Positions 46,669 through 55,683 of a stretch of DNA of 64,000 nt are shown here, in pieces. This DNA comes from Pseudomonas sp. URMO17WK12:I2 (GTDB lineage: Bacteria; Pseudomonadota; Gammaproteobacteria; Pseudomonadales; Pseudomonadaceae), in assembly GCF_003253735.1 (NCBI RefSeq), contig NZ_QKYW01000007.1, forward strand, positions 135,451 to 199,450, read 5' to 3'. The notes below the pieces were generated by a model that worked only from the letters and a program-made list of their open reading frames with translations, had not been told where the DNA came from and searched no databases. Made by a program: the position numbers and the translations under genes. Every line of letters begins with the position of its first letter. The stretch's first letter is position 1.

Positions 46669-47823
46669 TTAGCTGGCGACTTGCTCGGCCGGCGAGACGA
46701 TGCTGCTCTTACCCCGCGAGCGACCGGAGCTCAGGTAGTCGGCGATGGATTCCTGGGTGACTTCACCGAGAAAGTCGTTGTCGGCACTGAGCACCGGCAG
46801 CCACGAGCGGTTGAACTCGTACATGCGCGACAGCAAGATGCGCAAGTGTTCGTCGTGGGCGGCGGTGGCGTTGAACGACTGCACGAACGGCTGCACCGAG
46901 CCGCCCTGCCCGCGCATATCGCGGCGGCGAACGTAGCCCAGGGCCTTCTTGCCGGCATCGGTGACCACCAGGTGGCGGCGGTCATGCTCTTCCATCAACT
47001 CCACGGCATCGGCGATGCTGGTTTCGGCCAGGATCGAGGGCGCATCGTCGGCGGCATCTTCGGCGCGGATCAGCAGCAGGCGCTTGAGGGTGCTGTCCTG
47101 GCCAACGAAGCCGCTGACGAAGTCATCCGCCGGGTGCGCCAGCAGGGTGTCCGGGTGGTCGAACTGCAGCAGCGTGCCGTCCTTGAAGATGGCGATCTTG
47201 TCGCCCAGCTTGATGGCCTCGTCGATATCGTGGCTGACCATGATCACGGTCTTGTTCAGCGCCCGCTGCATCTGGAAGAACTCGTTCTGGATGGCGTCGC
47301 GGTTGACCGGGTCGACCGCGCCGAAGGGTTCGTCCATCAGCAATACCGGCGCGTCGGCAGCCAGGGCACGGATCACCCCGATACGCTGCTGCTGGCCGCC
47401 GGACAGTTCGCGCGGGTAGCGCGACAGGTACTGCTTTGGCTCCAGCTGCACCATGCTCATCAGCTCCATGGCGCGCTCGTGGCAACGCTTCTTGTCCCAG
47501 CCAAGCAGCTTGGGCACCACGGTGATGTTTTCCTCGATGGTCATGTTGGGAAACAGACCGATCTGCTGGATCACGTAGCCGATGTTGCGGCGCAGGGTCA
47601 CTTCGTCGATGCCGGTGGTGTCTTCACCGTTGATCAGCACGCGCCCGGAGGTCGGCTTGATCAGCCGGTTTATCATCTTCAGCGTGGTGCTCTTGCCGCA
47701 ACCGGAGGGGCCGAGGAACACGCAGATCTGGCCTTCGTCGACGGTCAGGCTGACTTCATTTACGGCGACGACATCTTTGCCTTTCTGCTGGAATTTCTTG
47801 GTCAGTTTGTCGAGTTGAATCAT
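46669..47823 (-). CDS. Osmoprotectant ABC transporter ATP-binding protein (OpuCA-like)
   Basis: 384 residues. ABC ATPase with Walker A GPSGCGKST at 39-47, Q-loop, signature LSGGQQQR near 140 and Walker B VLLMDEPFGAVDP, followed by a C-terminal pair of CBS domains (residues ~255-370: SIADAVELMEEHDRRHLVVT, DEHLRILLSRM). CBS domains that sense ionic strength are typical of quaternary-amine transporters (OpuA/OpuC/ProV). Last gene of a four-gene minus-strand operon; energises uptake of betaine, choline or carnitine. Confidence 0.93.
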   Translation of the reverse strand: MIQLDKLTKKFQQKGKDVVAVNEVSLTVDEGQICVFLGPSGCGKSTTLKMINRLIKPTSGRVLINGEDTTGIDEVTLRRNIGYVIQQIGLFPNMTIEENITVVPKLLGWDKKRCHERAMELMSMVQLEPKQYLSRYPRELSGGQQQRIGVIRALAADAPVLLMDEPFGAVDPVNRDAIQNEFFQMQRALNKTVIMVSHDIDEAIKLGDKIAIFKDGTLLQFDHPDTLLAHPADDFVSGFVGQDSTLKRLLLIRAEDAADDAPSILAETSIADAVELMEEHDRRHLVVTDAGKKALGYVRRRDMRGQGGSVQPFVQSFNATAAHDEHLRILLSRMYEFNRSWLPVLSADNDFLGEVTQESIADYLSSGRSRGKSSIVSPAEQVAS

Positions 47824-47833
47824 GTTCGGGTCC

Positions 47834-48493
47834 TCAGTGGGCGGCTTTCAGGCCACGGGGAGTGAGCGTTTTCTGCAGCCACTGCAAAAACAGGTCGGCG
47901 ACGATGGCGAGCAGGCTCACCAGCACCGCACCAACGAAAAGGGTGGCCATGTCGCTACGGCTGATGGCGGTGAGAATCAGCACGCCGAGGCCACCGGCGC
48001 CGATGGTCGCGGCGATGGTCATCACCCCGATGTTCATCACCACGGCAGTGCGCACCCCGGCCAGGATCACCGGCACGGCAATCGGCAGGTCGACCATGCG
48101 CAGGCGCTGCCAGAAGCTCATGCCAATGCCCTTGCCGGCTTCGCGAATGCCCGGCTCGACGCTGGTCAGCGCCAGGTAGGTGTTGCGCAGGATCGGCAGC
48201 AGCGAATAGAGGAATACCGCGGTTACCGCCGGGAGCGGCCCGAGGCCCTGGCCGAACTGCGAGTAGAACGGCAGCAGCAGGCCGAACAGGGCGATGGCCG
48301 GCAGCGTCAGCACCACGGTGGCCAGGCCCTGCAGCGGCCCGGCGAGCCAGGGGAAGCGGGTCATCAGGATGCCCAGCGGCACGCCGATGAGGATCGCCAG
48401 CCCCACGGCAATGCCGACCAGGGCGATATGTTCGACGGTCAGGCTGAACACCTGGCTCCAGTCGATATGCTGGAAAGCGGTCATGAAATCCAT
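47834..48493 (-). CDS. Osmoprotectant ABC transporter permease (OpuCB-like)
   Basis: 219 residues, about six membrane segments, with the permease EAA-type loop GIREAGKGIGMSFWQRLRMVDLP and VPVILAGVRTAVVMNIGVMT, both typical of the glycine betaine/OpuC permease family. Start ATG at 48493, one base after the stop of the solute-binding gene; 10 bases before the ATPase gene. One of two permeases in the operon. Confidence 0.92.
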   Translation of the reverse strand: MDFMTAFQHIDWSQVFSLTVEHIALVGIAVGLAILIGVPLGILMTRFPWLAGPLQGLATVVLTLPAIALFGLLLPFYSQFGQGLGPLPAVTAVFLYSLLPILRNTYLALTSVEPGIREAGKGIGMSFWQRLRMVDLPIAVPVILAGVRTAVVMNIGVMTIAATIGAGGLGVLILTAISRSDMATLFVGAVLVSLLAIVADLFLQWLQKTLTPRGLKAAH

Positions 48494-48494
48494 G

Positions 48495-49388
48495 TCAGTT
48501 GCCCTCCCCGAGCAGTTTTTCCTGACGCAGGAAATCGGCAGCGACTACCGCAGGCGTTTCGCGATCCACGTCGACGCGGGCATTGAGGCGACGCATGGTG
48601 GCGTCATCCAGGCGCTCGGCGAGCGGCTTGAGCAGCGCCTCGAGCTCCGGGTGCTGTTTGAGGTAGTCGGCATTGACCACCGGCGCGGCGGTGTAGTCCG
48701 GGAAGTACTTGTGATCGTCCTCGAGCAGGCGCAGGCCGAAGGAGTCCAGGCGGCCATCGGTGGTGTACACCAGGCCGACGAACACCTGGCCGTTACGCAG
48801 CGCGGTGTAGACCAGGCCCGGATCCATCTGGCGAATCTCGTTGCGGGTGAAGCTCAGGCCGTATTCCTTGACCAGCCCGTCCAGACCATCGGAGCGATTG
48901 GCGAACTCGATATCCAGGGCCAGCAGGCGATTGCCCTTGCCAGGCTTTTTCAGGGCCGCGGCCAGGTCGCTGATGGTGTGGATGTCGGGATTTTCCTCAG
49001 CGACCTTTTCCGGCAGCGCCAAGGCATAGGTGTTGTTGAAGCGCGAGGGCGCCAGCCAGATCGCGCCACTCTTGGCATCCAGTTCCTTGACACGCTGGTA
49101 GGCAGCCTCCTTGTCGAGGCGCTCGGTGACCTTGTTGTAGGCCACCAGCGAGGTGCCGGTGTACTCCCAGGTGATATCCAGCTGGCCACTCTTCATCGCA
49201 TTCCAGGCGATGGTGCTACCCAGGTTGCCGACGATGCGCGACTGATAGCCATGGGGCTCGAGGTATTGAGCGGTGAGTTCGGAGAGGATCACCTGTTCGG
49301 TGAATACCTTGGCACCGATACGGATTTCCGCGGCCTGGCTGGTCGCCGCCAGCAGCAGGCCGAAGCACAAAACGAAAAACTTCATCAT
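48495..49388 (-). CDS. Osmoprotectant ABC transporter substrate-binding protein (OpuCC-like)
   Basis: 297 residues with a signal peptide (MMKFFVLCFGLLLAATSQA, cleavage near AAE). OpuAC-type binding protein: IRIGAKVFTEQVILSELTAQ, GSTIAWNAMKSGQLDITWEYTGT, DPGLVYTALRNGQVFVGLVYTTDG. Such proteins bind quaternary amines with aromatic cages. No lipobox Cys, so soluble in the periplasm. ATG at 49388 (GAAGGA five bases upstream). Tight spacing in the operon: 8 bases after one permease and one base before the other. Confidence 0.92.
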   Translation of the reverse strand: MMKFFVLCFGLLLAATSQAAEIRIGAKVFTEQVILSELTAQYLEPHGYQSRIVGNLGSTIAWNAMKSGQLDITWEYTGTSLVAYNKVTERLDKEAAYQRVKELDAKSGAIWLAPSRFNNTYALALPEKVAEENPDIHTISDLAAALKKPGKGNRLLALDIEFANRSDGLDGLVKEYGLSFTRNEIRQMDPGLVYTALRNGQVFVGLVYTTDGRLDSFGLRLLEDDHKYFPDYTAAPVVNADYLKQHPELEALLKPLAERLDDATMRRLNARVDVDRETPAVVAADFLRQEKLLGEGN

Positions 49389-49396
49389 GGTTTCCT

Positions 49397-50110
49397 TCAA
49401 CGGGCCACCCCACGCTCGAACCAGAAACGGCTGGTGGCGGCCACCAGGCCGTCGAGCAGCAACGCCAGCAGAGCCGTGGCAGCCGCGCCGAGAATCAGCA
49501 GCGGTTGGTCTTCGAGGGCGATGGCGGGAAAGATCAGGCTGCCGAGGCTGTTGGCGCCGATCAGAAACACCAGCGGCGCGGTACCGACATTGAGCGCCAG
49601 CGCCACCCGAATGCCGCCGACGATGATCGGCACGGCATTGGGCAGCTCCACTTTCCAGAGCGCCTGGCGTGGTGTCATGCCGATGCCGGTAGCGGCCTCC
49701 TTCAGTGAACCCGGCACGTTGCGCAGCCCTTCGTAGGTGTTGCGCACGATAGGCAGCAAGGAGGCGAGAAACAGCGCGAGGATGGCCGGGCCATTGCCAA
49801 TGCCGACCACCGACAGGGCGATGGCCAGCACCGCCAATGGCGGCACCGTATTGCCGACGTTGAACACCTGCATGAAGCGTTCGGCGCTGTGCTCGCGCCC
49901 GGGGCGGCTGAGCAGGATGCCGGCCGGGATGCCGACCGCCAGGGCCGCCAGCATCGACACGAATACCAGATATAGATGTGCCTGCAGGTAGTAGATGAGG
50001 TCTTCGCGGTGCTGCGCGAGCACCGCCGGGGTGATCCAGTGGACCAGCAAGGCCAGTACCGCGACCAGCGCAACAGCGCCCAGCAGCACCTTGCCAAAGC
50101 TTTTCAGCAT
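49397..50110 (-). CDS. Osmoprotectant ABC transporter permease (OpuCD-like)
   Basis: 237 residues from the ATG at 50110 (MLKSFGKVLLGAVALVAVL); the frame to 50206 is leader. About six membrane segments, with permease loop GSLKEAATGIGMTPRQALWKVELP and VPIIVGGIRVALALNVGTA. First gene of the operon, whose order is permease, binding protein, permease, ATPase. The operon is divergent from nhaP. Confidence 0.91.
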   Translation of the reverse strand: MLKSFGKVLLGAVALVAVLALLVHWITPAVLAQHREDLIYYLQAHLYLVFVSMLAALAVGIPAGILLSRPGREHSAERFMQVFNVGNTVPPLAVLAIALSVVGIGNGPAILALFLASLLPIVRNTYEGLRNVPGSLKEAATGIGMTPRQALWKVELPNAVPIIVGGIRVALALNVGTAPLVFLIGANSLGSLIFPAIALEDQPLLILGAAATALLALLLDGLVAATSRFWFERGVAR

Positions 50111-50417
50111 ATGTCGACTCCAGTTAACGACCGCCGTTGGCGTGTCGAGCTGGCCGGATGCATTGCGCATCGGCCGTCCAATGCCGGAGGCTGGAGCATC
50201 TTGCAACAGTGCCCCTCATGCCAGGACGCACGCGCCCTGCAGCCTTCCGACCCATGGTTACTCGACCTTGATGTGCCGCTTCGGTTCCCCTTTTTTGCCA
50301 TCGTTCTGCCATGGGGTAGCCGCTTCCGGCAGCCACACATCCGGTTACAAGCCAGGTATCATCGGCCCTCCAGGGTGTTCGCCGGGATGGCGAACATCAG
50401 CCTTCAAAGGAGACCTC
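50111..50417. other. Divergent promoter region between the OpuC-like operon and nhaP
   Basis: 307 bases with no gene. Both promoters must lie here, and shared osmotic control is possible. I see a short inverted repeat around 50155-50172 (GATGCATTGCGCATCGGCC) but no recognisable regulator site. Confidence 0.5.
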
Positions 50418-51692
50418 GTGCTCGACCTCGTTGCCGCTTTCATCGTCCTTACCACCCTGCTCACCTACGTCAATTACCGCTTCATTCGCCTGCCGCCGAC
50501 CATTGGCGTGATGGCCACCGCGTTGATCTTTTCGTTGATCACCCAGGGCCTGAGCCTGCTGGGCTACCCGCTGATCGAGATCGAAGCGCAGCAGATCATC
50601 CGCCGCATCGACTTTTCTGACATTCTGATGACCTGGTTCCTGCCGGCCCTGCTGTTCGCCGGTGCCCTGCACGTAGACCTGCATGACCTGCGCAGCTACA
50701 AGTGGCCGATCGGCCTGCTGGCCACCGTTGGCGTGCTGATCGCCACCAGCGTGATCGGCACCCTGGCGTTCTACATCTTCGCCCTGTTCGGCTGGCACGT
50801 GGACTTCATCTATTGCCTGCTGTTCGGCGCACTGATCTCGCCGACCGACCCGATTGCGGTGATGGGGATCCTCAAATCGTCGGGCGCGCCGAAGCCGCTG
50901 GCCACCACCATCGTCGGCGAATCGCTGTTCAATGACGGCACCGCGGTGGTGGTGTTCACCATCCTGCTCGGCATCCTGCAACTGGGCAGCACGCCGACGC
51001 TGGGAACGGTGAGTTGGCTGTTCGTGCATGAAGCGGTCGGCGGCCTGCTGTTCGGCGCCGCCCTGGGCTATGGCGTGCTGCTGATGCTGCGCAGCATCGA
51101 CCAGTATCAGGTCGAGGTGATGCTGACCCTGGCGCTGGTGTTCGGCGGTGCGGCACTGGCTGCGCGGCTGCACGTCTCGGGGCCGATCGCCATGGTGGTG
51201 GCCGGCCTGATCATCGGCAACCTGGGCCGCAAGCACGCCATGTCGGACGAGTCGCGCCGCTACGTGGACGGTTTCTGGGAGCTGATCGACGAGATCCTCA
51301 ATGCCCTGCTGTTCGCCCTGATCGGCCTGGAACTGTTGCTGCTGCCGTTCTCCTGGCTGCACATCATCGCCGCCCTGGTGCTCGGCGGCGCGGTGCTGGT
51401 GGCACGCCTGCTGACGGTGGCCCCGGCGGTATTGGTGATGCGCCGCCGCGCCGACGGGCGTCGTCAGGTATCCCACGGGGCGATCCGCATCCTCACCTGG
51501 GGCGGGCTGCGTGGCGGCGTGTCAGTGGCGCTGGCACTGTCATTGCCACTGGGCGAGGAACGCGATCTGCTGCTGAGCCTGACCTATATCGTCGTGCTCA
51601 CCTCGATCCTGCTGCAGGGGCTGTCCATCGGCCCGCTGGTCAGCCGGCTGTACCGCGACCAGCCGCAACCCGCCGCAGACGATCATCACTGA
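50418..51692 (+). CDS. nhaP: Na+/H+ antiporter of the CPA1 family (NhaP)
   Basis: 424 residues, the length of P. aeruginosa NhaP as I recall it, with about 12 membrane segments. CPA1 features: FSDILMTWFLPALLFAGALH, the core LLFGALISPTDPIAVMGILK (Asp pair in the ion site region), GESLFNDGTAVVVFTI and WGGLRGGVSVALALSLP. GTG start at 50418 with AAAGGAG five bases upstream; the frame back to 49995 is a shadow of the permease gene. It exports Na+ in salt or alkaline conditions, fitting its osmotic-stress neighbour. Confidence 0.94.
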   Translation: MLDLVAAFIVLTTLLTYVNYRFIRLPPTIGVMATALIFSLITQGLSLLGYPLIEIEAQQIIRRIDFSDILMTWFLPALLFAGALHVDLHDLRSYKWPIGLLATVGVLIATSVIGTLAFYIFALFGWHVDFIYCLLFGALISPTDPIAVMGILKSSGAPKPLATTIVGESLFNDGTAVVVFTILLGILQLGSTPTLGTVSWLFVHEAVGGLLFGAALGYGVLLMLRSIDQYQVEVMLTLALVFGGAALAARLHVSGPIAMVVAGLIIGNLGRKHAMSDESRRYVDGFWELIDEILNALLFALIGLELLLLPFSWLHIIAALVLGGAVLVARLLTVAPAVLVMRRRADGRRQVSHGAIRILTWGGLRGGVSVALALSLPLGEERDLLLSLTYIVVLTSILLQGLSIGPLVSRLYRDQPQPAADDHH

Positions 51693-51732
51693 AAAACACC
51701 GGCTGGCTGGCGACAGGCTTGTCGCCAGCCGC

Positions 51733-52377
51733 TCAGAGGTGGGACTGCAGCACCAACAGGTTGTTTTCCACCCGCCAGCCGACACGATTGAGAAAGCTCA
51801 TACCCAGCAGGGCCTCGGTAGGCGACCCGCCTTCGAGCACCACCGCCTCGACGCCGAGCACCTGTAAGGGGCCGACACTGACCTTGTCGAGGGTCACGCG
51901 CCAACCCTTGGCCGTGCCACTGGCGGTACTGACCTGAATCGGCTGGCCGCTGGTGCGGTAGTCGATACCCAGACGACGGGCGTGGCTCTCATTGAGGGCT
52001 ATCGAGGTGGCCCCGGTATCGACCAGAAACTGCTGGGCCCGACCATTGATCGCGCCCTCGGCCCAATAATGGCCGCCGTTGCTGCGGGCAATGCTCAAGG
52101 CCTGCTTCTGCGGTGCGGCGAAGCCCTCGGTGTTGTATTCGCGGCTCAGGCCATAGCTGCGCTCCACGCCATCGACACGCAGCAGCGCGCCGCGACTGTC
52201 GACGCTGACCACCTGCACGCCACCGGGCCCGGTCTGGCCGACGCGCACCAGCTTGCGCTGGCCGTCGACCGACAGTACCGCCGCGCCCGGAAACAGCCCA
52301 ACCACCTGAACCGCCGGCGCGGCCAGCAGCAGCGGGGCTGCCACCAAGCCGGCCATGATCATTATCACTCGACGCAT
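51733..52377 (-). CDS. Retropepsin-like clan AA aspartic protease (TIGR02281)
   Basis: 214 residues with a signal peptide (MRRVIMIMAGLVAAPLLLAA). The C-terminal two thirds is a retropepsin-like fold with the single catalytic motif FLVDTGATSIALNESHARRL near residue 118, then LDKVSVGPLQVLGVEAVVLE and LLGMSFLNRVGWRVENNLLV. It would act as a homodimer in the periplasm or at the membrane. The fold is clear; the substrate is unknown. It lies next to a solute-binding protein gene, with unclear functional link. Confidence 0.88.
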   Translation of the reverse strand: MRRVIMIMAGLVAAPLLLAAPAVQVVGLFPGAAVLSVDGQRKLVRVGQTGPGGVQVVSVDSRGALLRVDGVERSYGLSREYNTEGFAAPQKQALSIARSNGGHYWAEGAINGRAQQFLVDTGATSIALNESHARRLGIDYRTSGQPIQVSTASGTAKGWRVTLDKVSVGPLQVLGVEAVVLEGGSPTEALLGMSFLNRVGWRVENNLLVLQSHL

Positions 52378-52392
52378 CCGTGCTTCTCCCGG

Positions 52393-53115
52393 CTATTCGA
52401 AGGGGTAATGCTGGCCCCAGCGCTCAAAGACCTCGCGCAGCTCACCCTGCTCGACGAGCGCGGCCATGCGCTGATCGAACAATTTGGCCAGCGCCCGCCC
52501 GCGTGGCGTGTCGGAAAACCCGATGTACAGGGGCAGGCGCAACAGGTCGGTGACCCGGTACTCGCTGGGGTCCGCGGCGCCGGCGAGCACCTGCTCGACC
52601 TCGGGGCGGGCATCGAGGTAGTAATCGGCATGGCCCTGGTCGAGCATCGACAGGATGCCGCTGCGGCGCTGCAATTCGTTGTAGTGGGTGAGTCCAGGGA
52701 TATAGCGCTGATATTCATAACCGCGCATCCACACCAGGCGCGAACGGCGCAGTTCGGCCTGATCCGGCTCGGGCCTGGCCGCCACGCTCAGGGCGCTGAT
52801 CAGGTCGGAGTCGTAATGCCAGGTCGGGTATACCACGCCACCGCTGACCTCATTTTGGTAGGAGGCGACCCAGGCATCGGCTTCGCCGCGCTTCACCAGC
52901 CCGATAGAGCGGGTGTAGGGCACGATCTGCATCTCCAGCTTGACGCCGGCGGGCTCGAACACCTTGCGCAGCACGTCCCAGGACAGGCCCGTGCCGTCCG
53001 GATTGATGCGGTCGACCCACACGTCGCTGGCCATGCGGATGCTGGCCGGCACGTCACTGCCGGCCTGAGCGCAGACGCCGAACGACAACAGTAGAGCCAG
53101 CCACACACCACGCAT
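52393..53115 (-). CDS. Periplasmic solute-binding protein (family 3 type)
   Basis: About 240 residues from the second of two ATGs (53115; AGGAGG is 6 bases before it, only 3 before the one at 53118). Signal peptide MRGVWLALLLSFGVCAQA. Mature part like PBPb/ABC-3 amino-acid binding proteins: DVLRKVFEPAGVKLEMQIVP, YTRSIGLVKRGEADAWVAS, and AKLFDQRMAALVEQGELREV. No permease or ATPase gene adjoins, so it may be an orphan sensor-type protein. The longer frame to 53367 overlaps pgpA and is not real. Confidence 0.82.
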   Translation of the reverse strand: MRGVWLALLLSFGVCAQAGSDVPASIRMASDVWVDRINPDGTGLSWDVLRKVFEPAGVKLEMQIVPYTRSIGLVKRGEADAWVASYQNEVSGGVVYPTWHYDSDLISALSVAARPEPDQAELRRSRLVWMRGYEYQRYIPGLTHYNELQRRSGILSMLDQGHADYYLDARPEVEQVLAGAADPSEYRVTDLLRLPLYIGFSDTPRGRALAKLFDQRMAALVEQGELREVFERWGQHYPFE

Positions 53116-53129
53116 CATCTGCCTCCTGA

Positions 53130-53663
53130 TCAGGCAAAACCGAGGCTGGCGGCCAGGCCATTGGCCCAGCCCCAGACCAGCAGCTGCATGGCCAGCCAGG
53201 CGAAAACGCCGGCCAGGACGTCGTCGAGCATGATGCCGAAGCCACCGTGCACGTGACGATCGATCCAGCGAATCGGCCAGGGTTTGAGAATGTCGAAGAA
53301 GCGGAACATCAGAAAGCCCACCAGCACCCAGCCCCAGCCTTCGGGCACCAGCCACAGGGTGATCCACATGCCGACCATCTCGTCCCAGACGATGCCTTCG
53401 TGGTCATGCACGCGCAGGTCGTCGGCCACCTTGCCGCACAGCCACACGCCGAACACCATGGTCACGCCCAGCAGCAGCCAGTAGCCCCAGTCCGGCAGCA
53501 TCTGCCACAGCGGGATGAACGGCACGGCAGCCAGCGAACCCCAGGTACCGGGCGCCTTGGCGATGGTGCCGGTGCCGAAGCCGAAGGCCAGGAAATGCCA
53601 GGGGTTGCGCCACACGGAAGGTGGCACGAACTCGGCGGGGACTTGCTTGGGATGATCAGTCAC
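53130..53663 (-). CDS. pgpA: Phosphatidylglycerophosphatase A
   Basis: Dephosphorylates phosphatidylglycerol phosphate in the inner membrane. 177 residues from a GTG at 53663 (MTDHPKQVPAEFVPPSVWRN), overlapping thiL by 8 bases; a GTG at 53690 would give 186 residues and is also possible. PgpA-family signature: HFLAFGFGTGTIAKAPGTWGS, DEMVGMWITLWLVP, RFFDILKPWPIRWIDRHVHG and MLDDVLAG, with several membrane helices. Last gene of the rib-nus-thi operon. Confidence 0.92.
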   Translation of the reverse strand: MTDHPKQVPAEFVPPSVWRNPWHFLAFGFGTGTIAKAPGTWGSLAAVPFIPLWQMLPDWGYWLLLGVTMVFGVWLCGKVADDLRVHDHEGIVWDEMVGMWITLWLVPEGWGWVLVGFLMFRFFDILKPWPIRWIDRHVHGGFGIMLDDVLAGVFAWLAMQLLVWGWANGLAASLGFA

Positions 53664-54621
53664 GGTGCGTTCCGAAATGTTGGTAGCCACTGTGGCGTGG
53701 CTCGATGTCGCGGCCTCTGGCGTCCAGCAGGTGCACGCCCTGTCCGGCCTCGACCCGACCGATCACCTGTACAGGCTGGCCCATGGCACGTAGCGCGTCC
53801 AGTCTCTCGGCAGGCAGGGTAAAGGCAAGCACGTAGTCATCGCCACCCCCAAGCGCCAACTGGCGTGCGCTTTCCTCGTCCACGCAAGCCAGCAACGCAG
53901 CTGACAGCGGCAGGCGCTGCTGCTCGACGAACAGCGCCACGCCGGACGCCCGGGCGATGTGCCCGCAATCGGCGAGCAGGCCATCGGAGATGTCCAGCGC
54001 CGCCGTGGCGACACCACGCAGGGCCTGGCCAAGCTGCAGCTGGGGGGCCGGCGACCAGTAATGAGCCAGCAACTCGGCGCTGCCCGGCTGCTCGGCCCGC
54101 TCGCCGAGCACGAACGGCAGCGCGCCGGCGCCGTTGCCCAGCGTGCCGCCGACACACAGCAGGTCGCCCGGCCGTGCGCCAGCACGGGTCAGCGCCTGGC
54201 CAGCCGGCACGCGGCCGAATACGCTCAGGGTCAGGCTCAATGGTCCGCGGGTGGTGTCGCCCCCCACCAGCCGCACATCGCATTGGCGCGCCATACGTTC
54301 CAGCCCCGCCGTGAAATCGGCCAGCCAGTCGGGGGAAACTTCGGGAAGGGTCAGCGCCAGGGTGAACGCCAAGGGTGTCGCGCCCATGGCCGCCAGGTCA
54401 CTGACCGCAACGGCCAGAGCGCGCTGGCCGAGCAGCTCACCCGGCGCGCCGGCCGGGAAATGCACACCGGCGACCAGGGTGTCGGTGGACACCGCCAACT
54501 GCTCGCCAGCCGGCACCTGCAGCAGGGCGCAGTCGTCGCCGATTCCCAGCACCACACCATCGGCAGCCTGCGCACAGGCGGCTGCGGCGAAGTAGTGACG
54601 AATCAGCTCGAACTCGCCCAA
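53656..54621 (-). CDS. thiL: Thiamine-monophosphate kinase
   Basis: Phosphorylates TMP to the cofactor TPP. 321 residues of the ThiL/PurM fold: MGEFELIRHYFAAAA at the start, VLGIGDDCALLQVPAGEQLA, VSTDTLVAGVHFP, GDTTRGPLSLTLSVFG, ALDISDGLLADCGHIA and LALGGGDDYVLAFTLP. The start is TTG at 54621, 5 bases after the nusB stop, with a weak SD, so it depends on coupling. Overlaps pgpA. Confidence 0.95.
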   Translation of the reverse strand: MGEFELIRHYFAAAACAQAADGVVLGIGDDCALLQVPAGEQLAVSTDTLVAGVHFPAGAPGELLGQRALAVAVSDLAAMGATPLAFTLALTLPEVSPDWLADFTAGLERMARQCDVRLVGGDTTRGPLSLTLSVFGRVPAGQALTRAGARPGDLLCVGGTLGNGAGALPFVLGERAEQPGSAELLAHYWSPAPQLQLGQALRGVATAALDISDGLLADCGHIARASGVALFVEQQRLPLSAALLACVDEESARQLALGGGDDYVLAFTLPAERLDALRAMGQPVQVIGRVEAGQGVHLLDARGRDIEPRHSGYQHFGTHRD

Positions 54622-54626
54622 GACAC

Positions 54627-55109
54627 TCAGCGCTTGCTGTTAAAGTCGCGGACTTCGTCGGCGCGCAGGGTCGGCGCCAGCTTGTCGAGCACGCCATTGA
54701 CGAACTTGTGACCATCGGTAGCGCCGAACACCTTGGCGAGTTCGATGCCTTCGTTGATCACCACGCGATACGGCACGTCGATGCGGTTACGCAGCTCGTA
54801 GGTGGACAGACGCAGGATGGACAGTTCGACCGGGTCGATTTCTTCCAGCGGACGATCCAGCAGCGGCTCGAACAGGGCGTCGATTTCCGTCTTCTGGCGC
54901 GGCACGCCATGGAGGATCTCGTGGAAGTAGGCGCCATCGACCGCGCTGAAGTCGTTGTCGACGCGAAACTGCGCTTCGATCTCGTTCAGCGCCTGGCCGG
55001 CGATATGCCAGGAGTACAGTGCCTGCATGGCCAGGGTACGCGCCTCACGGCGAGCCAGTACCTTGGGGCTGGGGCCTTTCTTCACCGGCTTCTTGTCGTT
55101 CTGGCTCAC
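54627..55109 (-). CDS. nusB: Transcription antitermination factor NusB
   Basis: 160 residues; binds BoxA RNA with S10 in rRNA antitermination. Sequence: ARREARTLAMQALYSWHIAG, YFHEILHGVPRQKTEIDALF, ILRLSTYELRNRIDVPYRVVI and INEGIELAKVFGATDGHKFVNGVLDKLA, the NusB helices. The start is GTG at 55109, whose GTGA overlaps the ribH stop by 4 bases. The longer frame to 55619 is a shadow of ribH. Confidence 0.95.
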   Translation of the reverse strand: MSQNDKKPVKKGPSPKVLARREARTLAMQALYSWHIAGQALNEIEAQFRVDNDFSAVDGAYFHEILHGVPRQKTEIDALFEPLLDRPLEEIDPVELSILRLSTYELRNRIDVPYRVVINEGIELAKVFGATDGHKFVNGVLDKLAPTLRADEVRDFNSKR

Positions 55110-55582
55110 TTGGCCTCCAACTGCGCCAGCAGGCTGACCATTTCCAGAGCGGACAGGGCAGCTTCGGCGCCCTTGTTGCCGGCCTTGGTGCCGGAACGCT
55201 CGATGGCCTGCTCGATGGAGTCGACGGTCAGTACGCCGAAGGCGACCGGTACGCCGAACTCCATGGATACCTGGGACAGGCCCTTGGTGCACTCGCCGGC
55301 CACGTATTCGAAGTGCGGGGTGCCGCCACGGATCACCGCGCCCAGGGCGATGATCGCGTTGTACTCGCCCTGCTGGGCGACTTTCTGGGCGACCAGCGGA
55401 ATTTCGAAGGCACCCGGCGCGCGGATGATGGTGATGTCGTCTTCGCTGATGCCATGGCGAACCAAGGCATCGACCGCGCCGCTGACCAGGCTTTCGACCA
55501 CGAAGCTGTTGAAGCGGCCGACCACCAGGGCGAAGCGGCCCTTGGGAGCGATGAAAGTACCTTCGATGGTCTTGAGTGTCAT
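55106..55582 (-). CDS. ribH: 6,7-dimethyl-8-ribityllumazine synthase (main, RibH/RibE)
   Basis: Condenses the pyrimidine from GTP with dihydroxybutanone phosphate to lumazine. 158 residues: VVGRFNSFVVESLVSGAVDALV, IIRAPGAFEIPLVAQKVA, AIIALGAVIRGGTPHFEYVA (phosphate loop GAVIRG and the catalytic His) and FGVLTVDSIEQAIERSG. ATG at 55582. Overlaps nusB by 4 bases. One of two lumazine synthase homologues in this operon; the icosahedral (type I) form fits its sequence. Confidence 0.95.
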   Translation of the reverse strand: MTLKTIEGTFIAPKGRFALVVGRFNSFVVESLVSGAVDALVRHGISEDDITIIRAPGAFEIPLVAQKVAQQGEYNAIIALGAVIRGGTPHFEYVAGECTKGLSQVSMEFGVPVAFGVLTVDSIEQAIERSGTKAGNKGAEAALSALEMVSLLAQLEAK

Positions 55583-55683
55583 AGCGAGTTCTCGAGCTGT
55601 CTTTAAAGAGCCAGGGCATGCCATGGCAGGCCCCGAAAAATATAGGCGATGGGGCGTCAATCGGCCCATCGCGGTCGCCCCCA